The notes beneath the pieces were generated by a model. The model had not been told where the DNA came from and did no database searches. It saw only the letters and a list, made by a program, of their open reading frames with translations. A stretch of 64,000 bases of DNA from Macquaria australasica (taxonomy: Eukaryota > Chordata > Actinopteri > Centrarchiformes > Percichthyidae), in NCBI GenBank assembly GCA_005408345.1, contig SEMN01000064.1:1240001-1304000 (forward strand), read 5' to 3'. Each line of letters opens with the position of its first letter. Within the stretch, counting starts at the first letter, position 1. The position numbers and the translations under genes are program-made. Below, piece after piece: positions 13,003 to 25,994 of the stretch.

Positions 13003-13082
13003 CTGTGGAAGGCAAGGCCGTTGTTGAATACAACAGAAGACAAAAGGATCGTCAGGAACACACATGAAAAAAAGAAAAATAA
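13003..13082 (-). other. Exon-like segment or recursive splice site
   Basis: On the minus strand TTGCCTTCCACAG is followed directly by GTAAGTG, a perfect donor, with the junction between 13003 and 13002. An upstream acceptor (CTAACTAACCAG) ends just before 13082, giving an 80-base exon-like piece. Alternatively the joined acceptor and donor could be a zero-length recursive splice site, as described in long vertebrate introns. An ATG at 13065 opens a 21-codon frame that reaches the donor in phase 0. Confidence 0.18.
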
Positions 13083-13089
13083 CTGGTTA

Positions 13090-14520
13090 GTTAGAAGCAA
13101 ACAGAAAACAAAGGCAATCTTCAGTAAGAAAGAAAGCAATGTAAATCTTGCATTTCACATAGGTCTAAGAGGAACTAACCATGACCTGGGGTTACTGTTA
13201 GAACCCAGTCTGAGACCACTATCATATTCCCTACCTCACTTCTACATGCCCTCTACCTCTTCCCCCCTCCACCCTTGCATCGCCCCATCCTCCCAGCTTT
13301 CCTTCTGACATCTGCTAATCCCTAGACCTCTGACCCCAGGAAATTTACTCTCTCAACCTTGACCATTTTCTTTCTCTTTTCCCGCTTTATGCCTGGTGGA
13401 TCACCATTATCCATTATCTTTCCCTTGTCTGAGGCTAAGAAAAACAATTTAAATTCTCGTGAACTGACATCCACTTGCAGGCTAAAGGCAAAGGGGGAGA
13501 AATAACGGGATGTGGGGCTAAAAGGCATTTGTGTGTGTGGTGTGGTGAGATAGTCTGGCTGTGGGATTTTTACCAAACACAATAATAAGCTATGTATATA
13601 GTGCCTTTGGCCTACCAGAAAATGGCTATTTATTACATATTTTATGGTTGTCAAAGACATATTCCACACTTCCTGCATGCATTTGTGGCAAGTACATGTT
13701 ACTTAATACCTACAGACAGCAGGACTTTTCATATGAATAATATGCCCAGATGATGCCTATACTGCATGTTAGCTTTGGCCAGACTAAGTTCTAGTAACGT
13801 GTGTGAAATTTGGTGAGACACCTGCTAAGAGCAAAATGCCTGGATATTTCTGTCATTTTCCACTGACTCAAAGCTCAACGTGGATTCTATACCACATAAT
13901 TATCTACACAATTACCACATTTAAGACCGAAGATTGTATCTCTTCTTGGGTGTGAAGTTGAACACAGAATAGAAACACCAAATGGAGAGAGAAGGAAAGG
14001 GCAAGAGAGATTTGGGTTAAGCCTTTTCAATGTAAAAAAGAGACAGCTGTCAATGACCTAAAAATGTCACAGGCAATCATTAAGGAGATATTTCTCAAGT
14101 GAAAGCATTACACCTGCAACCCCAAGGTGAAACTGCAGCTGAAGCAATGACAACCTATTATACTTTATTCTTCCCCTTTGCATTGAAATCTTGATCCACT
14201 AACTAACACTGATTGCTACATAACAGCCGGTCCTGTAAAATGGTAGGAACACAATCAGAAGTAGTTCTGCATGTCAAAAGACAGGCACTAAATCATACTT
14301 GCAAACTCACTTGACTGTCAGACTAGTGACAGATAGCTTTGACATTAAACTGCACATCAGAATGCAGTAGGGCCTGCATTTGGTCAACATTATTTGATGT
14401 TGGAAATATGACAAAACATGATTGCAAATAGCAGCTTGTGTCCATATTGGATGGAAATGATTAGTATAAATTATGTTGTGATATTTCTACAATTTCTCAA
14501 ACTATATCAGGCTTTCCCAT
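13090..14520. other. Non-coding stretch, no gene seen
   Basis: Unique, increasingly AT-rich sequence. The 118-codon minus frame ending near 13322 has no recognisable domain. Nothing else stands out. Confidence 0.55.
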
Positions 14521-14530
14521 AATTCCAGAT

Positions 14531-14550
14531 ATACTGTATGCATACAGTAT
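14531..14550. repeat. 20-bp perfect palindrome
   Basis: ATACTGTATGCATACAGTAT equals its own reverse complement over all 20 bases, centred on ATGCAT. It lies in AT-rich unique sequence. It could be the core of a decayed inverted-repeat element, a dimeric protein site, or chance. Confidence 0.95.
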
Positions 14551-15655
14551 CATGGCACTTTCAATTTATTAACTAAAAGGTTAATAGTCACTAAAAACTG
14601 TAAACCGAAAGTAACATTACAGTATATTTGTTGTATTTTTATAATTTATGGGAAAGAATCAGGAAAAAACAAAACAAAACAAAAACAATTAAAAAATCTA
14701 AATTTTCATCAGCTAAGCTAAAAAAAAAGTCATATGCTTTCCCCAATAATGACTAAAACATCATGTGAACTAAAAGCCCCAACCCTCTACTCCCTCAAGC
14801 AGCAGACCCAGACAACCCCACTAAGGCCTGATCTGACCAGATCAGAGGAACATCAGGATGTTCCTGTTGTTGATCGGTTGTTGATCTGGCAGCGTTGGCA
14901 GCCATTCAACTGTGTGGACCCCAGGGCAGAGAGGCCCTCATACACCCCACTGTTCCTGCCCGCCCCAGGATCCTGGCACCACATGGCACACTCCCACATT
15001 TATTATTCATCTACTTCATTACCCTCCACAGCTACCTTCACACTGTGGCCCTGATGCTGTGACTCTGGGGTGGGCATTACGCTGCTCCTCCAACAGAAAG
15101 AGGGGTAAGAAAGACGAAGAGGGAGAGCACCACCCCAATGTCATTTCATTCATCCTGCTCTCTCTTGAAGCACACAGAACTAAAGTGAACAGAAGCTGCG
15201 GACTGAAGTCGAGTGCTGCAGAGAAGTGGATTTGTGTGGAAATTGCCAAGAGGACCCTGGCCTCATCTTTCTTAGGTCAGCATGTTAAGCGCTTAGAGAA
15301 GCTCGGTTATTTCTAAGTAAGGATATCCAATCAATTCCAATAGCCCCCAGGACAGTCACCATCCCAGGACCCCATGCAAGTGCTGTCTTTCTGCCTCCCA
15401 ATGCCTGGAAGCAGGCAGCTTATGTGTTGGGCTGAGCTCAGTTAATTGCTTGAGATATGACCCTGTGTGGTTTGTGGGAGAGTTTTTAAGGGTTAGTTGT
15501 TGTGGTTGGAGAGATATTCGCTGGCCCATAAACTAGAGATTAGCCTCACAATGGGAAGGTATACAGCAGAACTTTCCTGTGGGACTAAGAAGATATGAGC
15601 CCTCCATTAGCACAGTAGGGGAAGCTGCGGATTTAGAGCCTCCATTACTGATGTG

Positions 15656-15656
<1 letters not shown>

Positions 15657-15693
<37 letters not shown>
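15657..15693 (+). repeat. (TG)n microsatellite, 37 bp
   Basis: Perfect TG dinucleotide tract, about 18 units. Confidence 0.95.
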
Positions 15694-15694
<1 letters not shown>

Positions 15695-16687
15695 ACAATT
15701 TTCTGACTGGAGTTCAGAATATTAAGAGGTAGAACTGGACTATGCTGCTTTGCTAACCTGTGCATACAAGTTTTCACTGATGTCCTTGGAAATCCATTCA
15801 GTAAAGTCCTGAAATAGATCTATTGCACACTTTACTTTTCTATATTCAACACTCCAACATCATATCAAGCATTTTAGGGACCTACTGCCAACTCTCTTGG
15901 CTGAAAGAGCAGAATTAGAACAAAATTAGAATATCACAGACTTCAAAGGAAATACGATGCCACTTTTTTATAATTACATTTATTTTTCGATCTTGATTAT
16001 TTTCCCCCTTTTCTCGTAAACCAACAAACTGTGGTGTGCATGTTTATTTTGGACACTGTCATAATAATTCAATGTGAGCACTAACCCAGCCCCATAATGA
16101 CTTCCCTTTTCTTTGCTGTTATTTCTGTGCCACTGGCCTGTGCCAGGACGCTACAAGGCTGGGGTGACCACAGAGGAGTAACTCTGGTCTGGTTGTGGTT
16201 CTTGGACCAAGCCCTGGGTTCCAGCCTGGGAGTCCATTGCAAATCTCCAGCATTTTTTTTCCTCCTTTCCATCCTTCATTTCACTGGGGCAACAAAACAG
16301 CCCCACTCCTTTGCACTGGGATTGTGGAGACCAGGCCACATGATACTTCAAACTAACTGTATAATTTTCACAGTGAAGAAACAGGCCAACAAGCACACAA
16401 ATGTATACATACACATGTACACTATGATTCGTCCTACTTTGTACTGTATAGTATCTGCTGTGCACATCTGCTTCTCTGCTGATCATTAGCACACACTTGA
16501 AATACATGTCCTAAAATAAGCAAAGTCCATCTCTAAATGTTCAAAGCCTCTCTGCTGTGGTTAAAACAAAGCAAACATCCAAGCCGAGCCCACGGAAAGA
16601 CACACAAAAAGGGATGTTTATCCTTAAGTGAAAGACAGAGAGAGGCAGGCAGACGGAAAGCAAAAAAGAACAAAATTTTTTAAAATT

Positions 16688-16701
16688 AAAAAAAAAAAAA
16701 A
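16688..16701 (+). repeat. Poly(A) run, 14 bases
   Basis: Run of adenines in an A/T-rich patch that begins near 16660. No element is recognised upstream. Confidence 0.85.
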
Positions 16702-19700
16702 CTCTTGATTGCTAATAAACCACTACCTAAGTAGTGCACTTATTACTAATTTGTACCCATCAATGGATATTTTAGTTAATAAATCAGTTTCTGGAAGATT
16801 GCATGATGGCCTGAATACTGTCTGCATGTTGTTCTCCATCTCTACTAACAATAGCAGAATGTTAGAGAATGTTTATCATAATAACACAGCCTAAATGCCT
16901 GCGGCTGTGTTAAGGTCATAGGTGAACAAATGCATAAGGATGTAGTCCCCTAATAATTGCAGGAATATGCATTACTGCACAGCTAGTCAATATGTACACA
17001 TTGTTAATAGATCGATGTACGCTAGGACTGCCATTGACTGGTGAGGAGGCAGCCAAATGAAGAGTGGGGGCATAAAAATGACCCATAGCTGCATACATCT
17101 CTTTTTGACAATTAAATTGATTACGTATTCTCACCTTCACATCTTTAACTGTCTCACTGTAATATAGCTCAACTGGCCGTAGAGGCAAGATGCAATCTAA
17201 CACATGTTACTGCATAAGTCACGTTACGCAGTATAGAAAAATTATCTTGTATAATTATCCTGCTTCCCAGGAAGCAGTGAGGTTTGGTTATTCAGATGTT
17301 CCTCACGCTCAAAAGACCCAAACAGATCTTATGTATTGCCCTCCTGTGGTGATAAACCTGAACTTCTTGTGTGGTACAATGGCAGACCTTGCTAAAACCC
17401 TTCAATTATCTCCCCAGCCCCCAACGCCCCCAACAGGATGTACTTCTTTCGCAGACCATCAAGTAGAGATGGGCCGACTGAAACCCTCAACATGCAGTCA
17501 CACTGGGTACAATTATAGATCACTACCCTCTCGTCTGCCCTCTCAGCCCCACCCACGCATACACAGGGGGTCATTACCTCTATCCTCACCATCAGGCTGC
17601 TGGCATCCAGTTGGCCATGTAGCATGAGCTGTGGTGCCTACATGTGGTGCAATTGAGGGAGAGGCCATGTGTACTTTGTGAAACTAAAGTGGCATCATGT
17701 AACACCGCTGCAAAATCTTCCAGCGGTTCTGCAGGCTGGAGAGCCAATTAGATTAGAGAAGGGCAAAACTGTGGATGTCCCAATTCACTTAACATCTGCT
17801 GGAAGAATATAAAGATGTACATGATAAACTTCACCAGCAGACAACTGATGCCTAATCCATAACATTGCCACTTAAGTCTACAGAATATAAATAGTGGATA
17901 AACTGAATAGTAATGCGAGTACAAGCAAAAATTATCCATCTTGAAACAGTGAGAAAACAGGACACAACGCCCCGTCATTCCCTGTGTTTGGGTTTTCTAC
18001 GCTGAACCCTTTTCCTTGGCTCCAGAAAGAACCTCCAGCTGCGTCTTGTGCCACCATATGCATGAAAAGGGGCCATCAAAGAACATATTTCTTTCATTCC
18101 AGGCAATTTCCCTAATCCCTGATGAGCTGCAGGGGAGAGGAAAACATTATGGATGTGGGTTAGCAGGTGGTGGAGAAGGGATTTTGTGGGTAGTGCATGA
18201 GCGTGCGTGTTTCAATGTGTGCATGCGTGTGTGAACATGAGTTTATCTGAATACATTTGCATTATCGCAAAGCCTTGTTTAATGACTGAACCTTTTTTAT
18301 TTTGTATTTCTGTTTATACTAGTTTGTGTTTGTGTGTGTGAGCATGTGCGTGCATGTGTGTGCATGTGTGGATATTTGAATATTAGCTTGACACACACAA
18401 GCCTCTGTCCCCAGGACAAGGGACTGAGGAGCCTTGAAGTAGCTCTCAAGGATTAGTTCATCCAATCTTCTACTAATCGCTGATAAATTCTTTCCACTGG
18501 TGGGTCCTGCTCAAGATCCCTCTCTCTTAAGACTCTTCTCACTTCAGCTGAAAGAGAGACGGCAGAGGAAAAAAAGCTAAGACATGTGATTCCTTTCTTT
18601 AACAAACTTTGAAATCCAAACACTGGCTACCGCTGCCTCTAGTTAAGGTACAATTGCTTTTGTTTCTCCAAGTACTACAGCAGGTGATGGTCCAGTGACT
18701 AGTGGCCTTTCTCTCATATTACAGGTCAGGGCATAGCAGGGGGGAATACCCTCCAGAAAGCAGTCAGTCCAATTTCCCCACGTCACCACCAGCTAGCTCC
18801 TGACAGCTCTGAGATGTGGACATAACGAGGAACAGCAGCAGCCCACAATGTCAGCATTTTCCTCTTGGTGCTCTGACAAACCTCTGGGCTCTAGGAGGAG
18901 GCGGGGGCTGCGGGGGCAAAGATGGGGTGCCAAGGGCAGGCTTGTTACAATTTAATAAGTGTCATTGTGGGGCATTATGTCAACTGCACAAGCAGGCTGC
19001 AATTTCTGCGCCATGCATCTTCTGTCCTTTCATGGTTAGTGTTTGGGAAGCAGGGTACACATTTTTTCCCCCAATTTTTTATTTATGCAGGGAAGGTCAA
19101 CTGAGTATTCTGCTTTTTTAGCAACTCTCTGCTTCACATTCACACTGTCACATTCACACACGGAAGCTGCCCAGTCTACTACTGTTTGCCACCAAGAAAA
19201 TGCAAAAGGTAACCTAACCTAACCCTCCCTCTCAGTGGTGGTTGCTGAATATTGCTCATTTACTTTCTCCACCCATGTTTCCAGAAACACATGGGGACCT
19301 TCCAGTCCCAAGCTGACTTTCCTAGAGTACTCTTCCTAGTTTTTGTCAGAGATTTTAAATGACTACATGCGTTGAAAAAACATAGCAATCATATCTGGAA
19401 TTCCACTGGGTCAATTCAAGGACTGTTGGGATGAGATGGGGTTGGTGAAGTAGAAGGGTGTCAGATACAGAGGAGAACTGCATCGACTATCGCAGAAAAC
19501 CATACATATTGTACATGTAAGACAACAGCAATCAAAAGTGTCCTTTCAACAAACCCGCTCTTCTACTCCACTATTGGAACGCTAGCTACAAGGGAGTTTC
19601 CATTACTTCCTGGCAAAAGATCTTGGCGTTGACAATAAACAGGGGGAGGAGAAGGGAGAGTAAAAAAAACCCCAAAAAAACTGTGAAATCTGACTGGCTG

Positions 19701-21413
19701 ACTTCCAAGTCTCCTATTCTTCTTTTTATCTGAACCCTGCCCTCACACTCTGCCTGGCTGCCTGCCAGAGAGACTGTTTTATTATTCCTGCACTTTTTTC
19801 CTCTTCTCTGCATACGCTTTTTCTCCTACATTCTCTTTGGTTCTTGTCGAATGCTCTTTGCCACTGTGTTGTCGGCAGCACTCCCTTCAACACGCTTCCC
19901 ACAACAAACGGTACTCACTCAGTCCGGTGCATATACACAACATGCATCTTCCTACCTGTATTCATATCTATATCTATGATACTAGTTAGAACAGTATGTG
20001 TGGCATTTCCCTACATGTAATAACAGAGCCATTAAATATCTGACAGGGGAAGGTTAAACAAATTGTACCCTGTTTGATGGATTGGTTCAATTTGCACTGC
20101 CTAAGTCTCCACTTGTGTATAAGGAGGATCCCAAGTGTAGGATAGCTGAGCAGCTGGGGGTGCTTAAAGAGTGATTTTTCCTCTCTCAGTGTACTACGAA
20201 GAAAGCCAATGATTTATGAAGCAAACAAATTTGAAAATGAGCACACACCACTTCAACATGCCACACCACAAACCTGCTGATGAGAGACAAAAAAGAGCAG
20301 AACATGCAGTGCACAGCCTGCTGGCTCAACTCATAGACACATACACTTCTGTCTCCGGGGGTCCAAAGGTTCTATGAACCATGTAATTCTCCATTAAGAA
20401 GATAAAAAGTTAATTCAAGCTTGAGAGAAAGACCAGTCTGGCACAGGTGCAGAGACACAATAATCACGGAATGGAGGTGTTAAAATAAGAGAAGTTATTT
20501 AAAGTGGTTGAGATAATCATAGTAGCATATCACAGAAAGGTTTAGATGAAGATGATTAACTTAAAGTGTAATGTCTGATGCCTATCATCCCAGTTTAGCA
20601 CGTTGGATTATCATGCGTCTCTTTTATCGATTTCTTTGTATTTTATCAAACATGTCATATCATGCAGGCATTCCAGCAGGAGGGGAATGAGTGAGAAGCA
20701 GGGGATTGACTGGTGGGTGGTGGTGATGGGTGGGAGGGTGAGAGTGGAGTTGGGTGGCAAAAAAAAAAAAATCTGTTCCGTTCTTCCCCTGAGGGGCCTA
20801 GATATGTGGAAGCAGCAGGGAGGGGAGAGCAGGTGCATGGGAATTCAGAAATCATTGCATATGCATGCTGCTCAGACTTCTACAACAAGCTACGGCTTGA
20901 GGAAAAGTAATGCTCAAGAGGGACGGCAAGCAGTGGATCTTAAGAATTGGAGTGGAGGCAAATTGTAGCCTTGTTGACCCCAGCCTAGGCTTTGCAAATC
21001 CAGCCTGTCTCGCTCTCTAGCCTAACTGGTTTTCCTGAGACCAAAATCAAGGTACAGCCCACCCCAGTACTCCTGAGTCGTCCCTAGTCAACACTGGAAC
21101 TAATGTGCTCTAATGGTTCCTGCGAGTATCAAAGACCTGCCCCTGGAAAGGCCTGTTCCAACAGGGGCCCCCCTGGCAACAACATGGGGAGACAACAGGA
21201 TTGGGGGCTCCCTGTGTGTTTAGATCATAGAACAGGGAACACAATAGGCTCCTATCATGACAAGAGCCAAAATGAGACTACACAGACCCCATATTGAGAT
21301 CAATGCAGGATATTGTAGAGTGTAGTTTTCTTTGTTTTGGAGTGCAAAAGTTGAAACATTGATTTTTATGAGATGAGTATAATATGTTTTGATTTTTCTT
21401 TTTTTTTTCACAG

Positions 21414-21506
21414 ATCATTCCTCTCAGAAACTATACTGAACTGTGTACTCGTCAGGATCTAGACAGGATAGCTGAAGCGGAGAGAATACAGAGAGATTTA
21501 TTATAA
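21414..21506 (+). other. Exon-like segment after strong acceptor
   Basis: A long pyrimidine tract ending TTTTTTTTCACAG (to 21413) is followed by 30 open codons and a TAA stop at 21504-21506. The peptide is hydrophilic and begins IIPLRNYTELCTRQDLDRIA. It would have to be a terminal exon, since a stop closes it. Thirty open codons are common by chance, so the support comes mainly from the acceptor. Confidence 0.15.
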
Positions 21507-21549
21507 AAATCAAACACACTGAAAAAAGGAGAGAATGTCTTCTCTTCCC

Positions 21550-21830
21550 CACTAGGCAGTATAATAACCTTTTAAATCATGTTTGACATTTTTAAGTTGG
21601 CACTGTGGAGATTCTGGCAATATCCGAGCTCTGATATTAAAACTGGTTACTGGCGGTAATCTCATTGCTTTGTTGATGATTTGCAATATGACACCCATCC
21701 CCCTCGTCCTACGCCACCATAGAGCCTCCCACTTTCCCCCTGGAGACCATCCATTCCCGCCCAGATTTGCCCTTGCCCTGACACCAGTTGCTAATGGCGC
21801 CGCTGTCAAGGGAAGGCCAGTGGCAACAAT
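21550..21830. promoter_or_regulatory. Candidate conserved non-coding element
   Basis: Non-repetitive segment just downstream of the exon-like piece, running from AT-rich (TTTTAAATCATG, GATATTAAAAC) into GC-rich sequence containing GGCGCCGCTGTCAAG. The open frame through it (128 codons from 21583) resembles no known protein. The call rests on appearance only. Confidence 0.2.
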
Positions 21831-21969
21831 GGAACGCAGAGACCCGTCTGTTGCGCTTCTTTTGGATAATCACATGCTTTATGGTTTGAATGGACAAGAT
21901 GAGGCTTCTTTTTCTGTGTACATTAACAGTGCAGTGATTAGAGAGCAGCCCCTTTCTAACAGCTGCTAG

Positions 21970-23630
21970 ACATGACTGTTGGAGTGACTGAATGTCTGTC
22001 TGAGTGTCTAGTCGGAAACGTGGATGTACACTGATCGGTCACGAGGCTGTATAATCAGCCACAGTGTGGGATGAGAGCATACAGATGAATATCTGATCAA
22101 AACAGTGTCAAACATCCACTCAGCCATGTTTGATACACTGCCAGTCTGCACTGATTGAGTGTCACAGCATTTCTTATTTATTGTTGCTCTTGATGAAGGT
22201 GAAGTCAAATTAACTGTCAGCACTTGGTTGGGGGAGTGTAGCCACAGTGTGAAGTCTACAATCTGGTAGCTGCTACGGTGCAAGGGCAAACGTCAGGCTG
22301 TGGAGCAGGTGGGGGACCACAGCCTGAACTTAAGCAGGGACATGAGAGGGAAGGAGGGAAGAGGTTGAGAGGCAACACAACAGGCTCGTTAATTAGTGTA
22401 GCACAAATGTCTTCATAATGAGGCCTAATCACCTGAGTATGGCAGCGACTATACGGCAACGGCCATGCAGCCATACTGCCTGACTGGCCCACAGTGGAGC
22501 AGGTACGACACGGGAGAGAAAGAGGGGGAGAAAAACCAAGAGCAAGAGGGGAGGTTGATGAGAATGCAAAATGGAAAAGCAGGAGAGTTTCTGTGACTGA
22601 AATGTGTATGACAGCAGCCGGTCTGTGTTGTGTATGCGCCTACTCTCTGGTGGCATAGTTAGGTGTTGTACCTTGGATTAGAGGCTGTTCTAATTGGCCC
22701 ACTGGGCACCAGGGAAACGGCTGAGAGCAGGGCTGCTGTGACAGCGATTTCCTCAGAAAATAAATCATCTAGTCCCTTTCTTCAGCATACTGCTACATCT
22801 CAACGCTTCTGTCATTAACGCCAAGCCTGCTCAGCTCAAGAGACATATTTATCGTCATTGATTTGATTATGGTTGTTATAGATGGAACCACTCTGCAGCA
22901 TCACCCCACATGGTACACAAATCTCCCAAGGAAGATGCTATTGCGTTCGGAGCACTATGTTGTTTGGTTGGTGTTTAATAATGAAAAGAGGAGAGAATAA
23001 ATTAGGCTCTGTAAAGAAAATATTTGCATATACATCTGAGATATAAAATACACTGTATAGAGATAAGTAGCTTGTCTTGCTCTCTGGTAAACACAATAAC
23101 AGTAGTCACACAGGCAGTTGCTATTACTCCCACAGGTGTGTGTGTTGCCATAGAGAGTCATTTGTGGTGAACCAGTGTGAAGCAGGGACGGGAAGAGGCT
23201 TGTCCTCATCTGACAGCATCCATTCTGTGTGTCCCTGAAAAGTGGCTGTGGCAGGAGAAAGACCACAGCGTTGTGCTGAGCTACTCTCCTCCCTAAACTG
23301 AACCCTCTCATCACTGCTAGGCAGATAGCTAAGCTTTAAAGAGAACATCCCCACTCCCTGCCACTTACTCATTTCCGGATTACACGACTGTACAACCAGC
23401 AGCCCGATGCATGGAACACAAGGAGGAGGGTCAACACATTATGTCATCAGAGAAAAGCTGCCACGCACAGACGGAAACTGCAGTCTGCAACCTACCACTT
23501 AGAGAAGAGGCACGCTGAGATTTAGATTGGATGGGTTCAAATTATACCCAAGAGCTGGCAGCTTAGTTAGAGGGAGGATTAACATCTACTTCACGTCAAG
23601 AGCTTTCTGGTTGTAACATCCACAAGAACA
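21970..23630. other. Non-coding stretch, no gene seen
   Basis: Unique sequence. A purine-rich patch lies at about 22500-22560. Open frames of 75-119 codons lack recognisable motifs. Confidence 0.55.
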
Positions 23631-23635
23631 TACAA

Positions 23636-23669
23636 ACACACACGCGCGTGCACGCGCACACACACACAT
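23636..23669. repeat. Alternating purine-pyrimidine (Z-DNA-prone) tract
   Basis: Thirty-four bases alternate strictly purine-pyrimidine: CA units flank a CpG-rich core. The core 23644-23657 (GCGCGTGCACGCGC) is a perfect 14-bp palindrome. Alternating CG/CA sequence is the preferred substrate for left-handed Z-DNA. Confidence 0.9.
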
Positions 23670-25994
23670 TTACTTTAGTTATCCTCAACAGAATCAGTGC
23701 CTGAGCAATGGCAAGCTGCCAGCCATATTAAAACCAAAATCCATTCCCTAACACCACCAAAAACATTTGGAATCAAGGCCACATCATCCCAGGACTCCTT
23801 AGGAGCCTGGTGGTTGGGATGGAGAGCAGGTGAGGTTAAAAGGCACTGGTTACCCTATGACCTGAATTTAGATTTAATTGTTGCCAAATTAGTAATTGCA
23901 ACATCAAACCAACAACAACAAGAAGTTAGACCATTTCATAACAGATCAGGAATCAGTGAAAGCTAAGCTAAGATAAGCTGCATACTCTGGAGTCAAAATG
24001 AAAGCCTAATCTTCATGGAGCGCCCAATAGGGGTTAAAACAGTGAACAGTAAAGCTGGTAAACATCTTTGGCTTCTTTGCTAATCAGCCCTTGCCCTACT
24101 CCACCTCCTCCGCTCTCTCTCTCTCAGAGGACCCGCCACTGCCTGGGCCACCATATTGTCATTAAAGACCATGCATGGCAAGGGAGAACAGGAAACCCCA
24201 GAGCCACATCTCAGGAGGCCTAACTGCTCCGCTGAGGACAGCACTCAGTCCCAGCCACAGCACTGCTCACACAAAGGCACAAACAAACAAGCAGAAACAG
24301 ACTGCCAAGCAGACAGACATATGTGGGCACATTCATTATATGCATCTTCAAAAGTAAAGAAAAAAAAATCTTTTTTTAAGGGTTTCTTTTTATCTCTTGA
24401 GACAGACCGTGGAATGGATCAGTATTCCATTTAGCTCTTCATAACACCTTAAACCAAATTCTCAGCTGCGCATTTTCTTGGAAAACACCCAAAATACTGG
24501 TTTCAACTAAAATCTCTCCTGCAGGCTTTTTACCAGGCAGGCTTGAGATTAATTGATTCCAAGCTGAATAGTCCGCTAAAGAGAAGGGTTTAAGCAGCAA
24601 TAGAACAGAGCCTCTGTTTGCCTTGAACTATCAGTAGGATCTGTCTCCGGTGGATACTAAAAAAACTGGAGGCAGGGCCGTAAGACAGGGAGGACTATAA
24701 TCATCTCCTGCATATGTGTGATGTGCGAGAGTGGGGAGATGGGGCGGCGGCAGTGTCTGGGTGGTCGAAAGGGAGGAGAGAGAAAGATACTGGGAGGCTG
24801 AATCCAAACGAGGGGGCTTTTCTGCACACTGAAAGCACTTGTGTGTTTCCAGCAGATGGACTATTGTCTGTTGAGTCCTGGGGAGTGGGTGCTGAGAGTT
24901 TTCCTTGTGCCCAGGGTGGCCCATTCTTTATCCCATACTTCACCTCTCTGTCTCCCCTCAGCCTTGGGCTTTGTTACACTCTGTTTTGTTTGCTGTTGTT
25001 TTGTGCCTCACTATGTATCTCACTTTTGTTAACCTTTTCTCATACAAAACACAGAGATTTTTTTTTCTTTGTTGGAGGGAGGGGGTCATTTTTCTCTGTA
25101 CGGGTTGTTTTGTGTTGTCTGAGGAACAAGTTGGAAGGCTGGTTGTGACAGGGGAAGAATGCTGAGTCGAGCTGTTCCAGCCTGTTCGGTGGCTGTCCCT
25201 CCCTAAGGACTGAATGTAAAGACCACCACATAAATCACCAACCACCCAAACAGACAGGGAGGAAAACAGCCGTCAGACAATGCGGCTGATTACAGCAGGA
25301 ACCATCATCCGTATGCACCTACATCTCCCTTGCATATCTGACTATCTCAACTACCTTGGAAAAATCTGCTACTGCATGAGTAAAACATCTATAAAAAGGC
25401 GGGGAGACACAGTGGGGGATTTTTTTTATTTACTACACAGACTATACTGCAGCTACATAAAATATAGCCTCCTCTTAACTGTTAACCTGAAAACTGCATG
25501 TGTGTGTGTGTTGTCACTGTGTCCTATATTTTTCTCAGGGCATTATAGAGAAATCTGTCTTTACTTCAGCCATATGGTAACATTTTCCTGGCCTTCTGTG
25601 GTTTTCTGTCTTGCTCTGTTAGAGTCATTAATTACATCACTATTCTAAAGACAAGTATATCAGGATCATTCAGAGGGATCCCTTACCGCACTTAGAAACA
25701 TTTCCAGGAACACCAAAGACACATTAAGCCAACGTCGTTCAACCCCCCCACCCCTGAGTCAAACATCCCAAAACTGGCAGGACTTGACAAGATGTTCTGA
25801 CGTAATGTTGTTGGGTAACCCCACAAAATCCCCCATACCAGTCAGAAAAACTCAAAACGTCTTTGAGGTTGTCTGCATGAGTGGGATGTTATGGGGTTGG
25901 ATGAGGTGGGTGGCTTGAATAATAATCCCAGGTCCCCCCATGTTACCTCGAAACAAACCCAGAGCAGGCAAGGAAAGGGCAGAGCAGAGAGGTT

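Larger units (their letters stand above)
14551..21400. other. Non-coding stretch, no gene seen
   Basis: No supportable gene. It holds an A-rich (CAAAA)n-like patch at about 14663-14690, a (TG)n tract at 15657-15693, an A run at 16688-16701, TG-rich low-complexity sequence at about 18322-18370 and GC-richer unique sequence with G runs near 18900-18930. Several 100-145-codon frames (for example 14912-15316 and 17190-17627) carry no recognisable motif and are probably chance. Confidence 0.55.

Noticed and set aside
19209..19227. Telomere-like AACCT repeats
   Set aside because: Only three five-base units; too short for an interstitial telomeric array.
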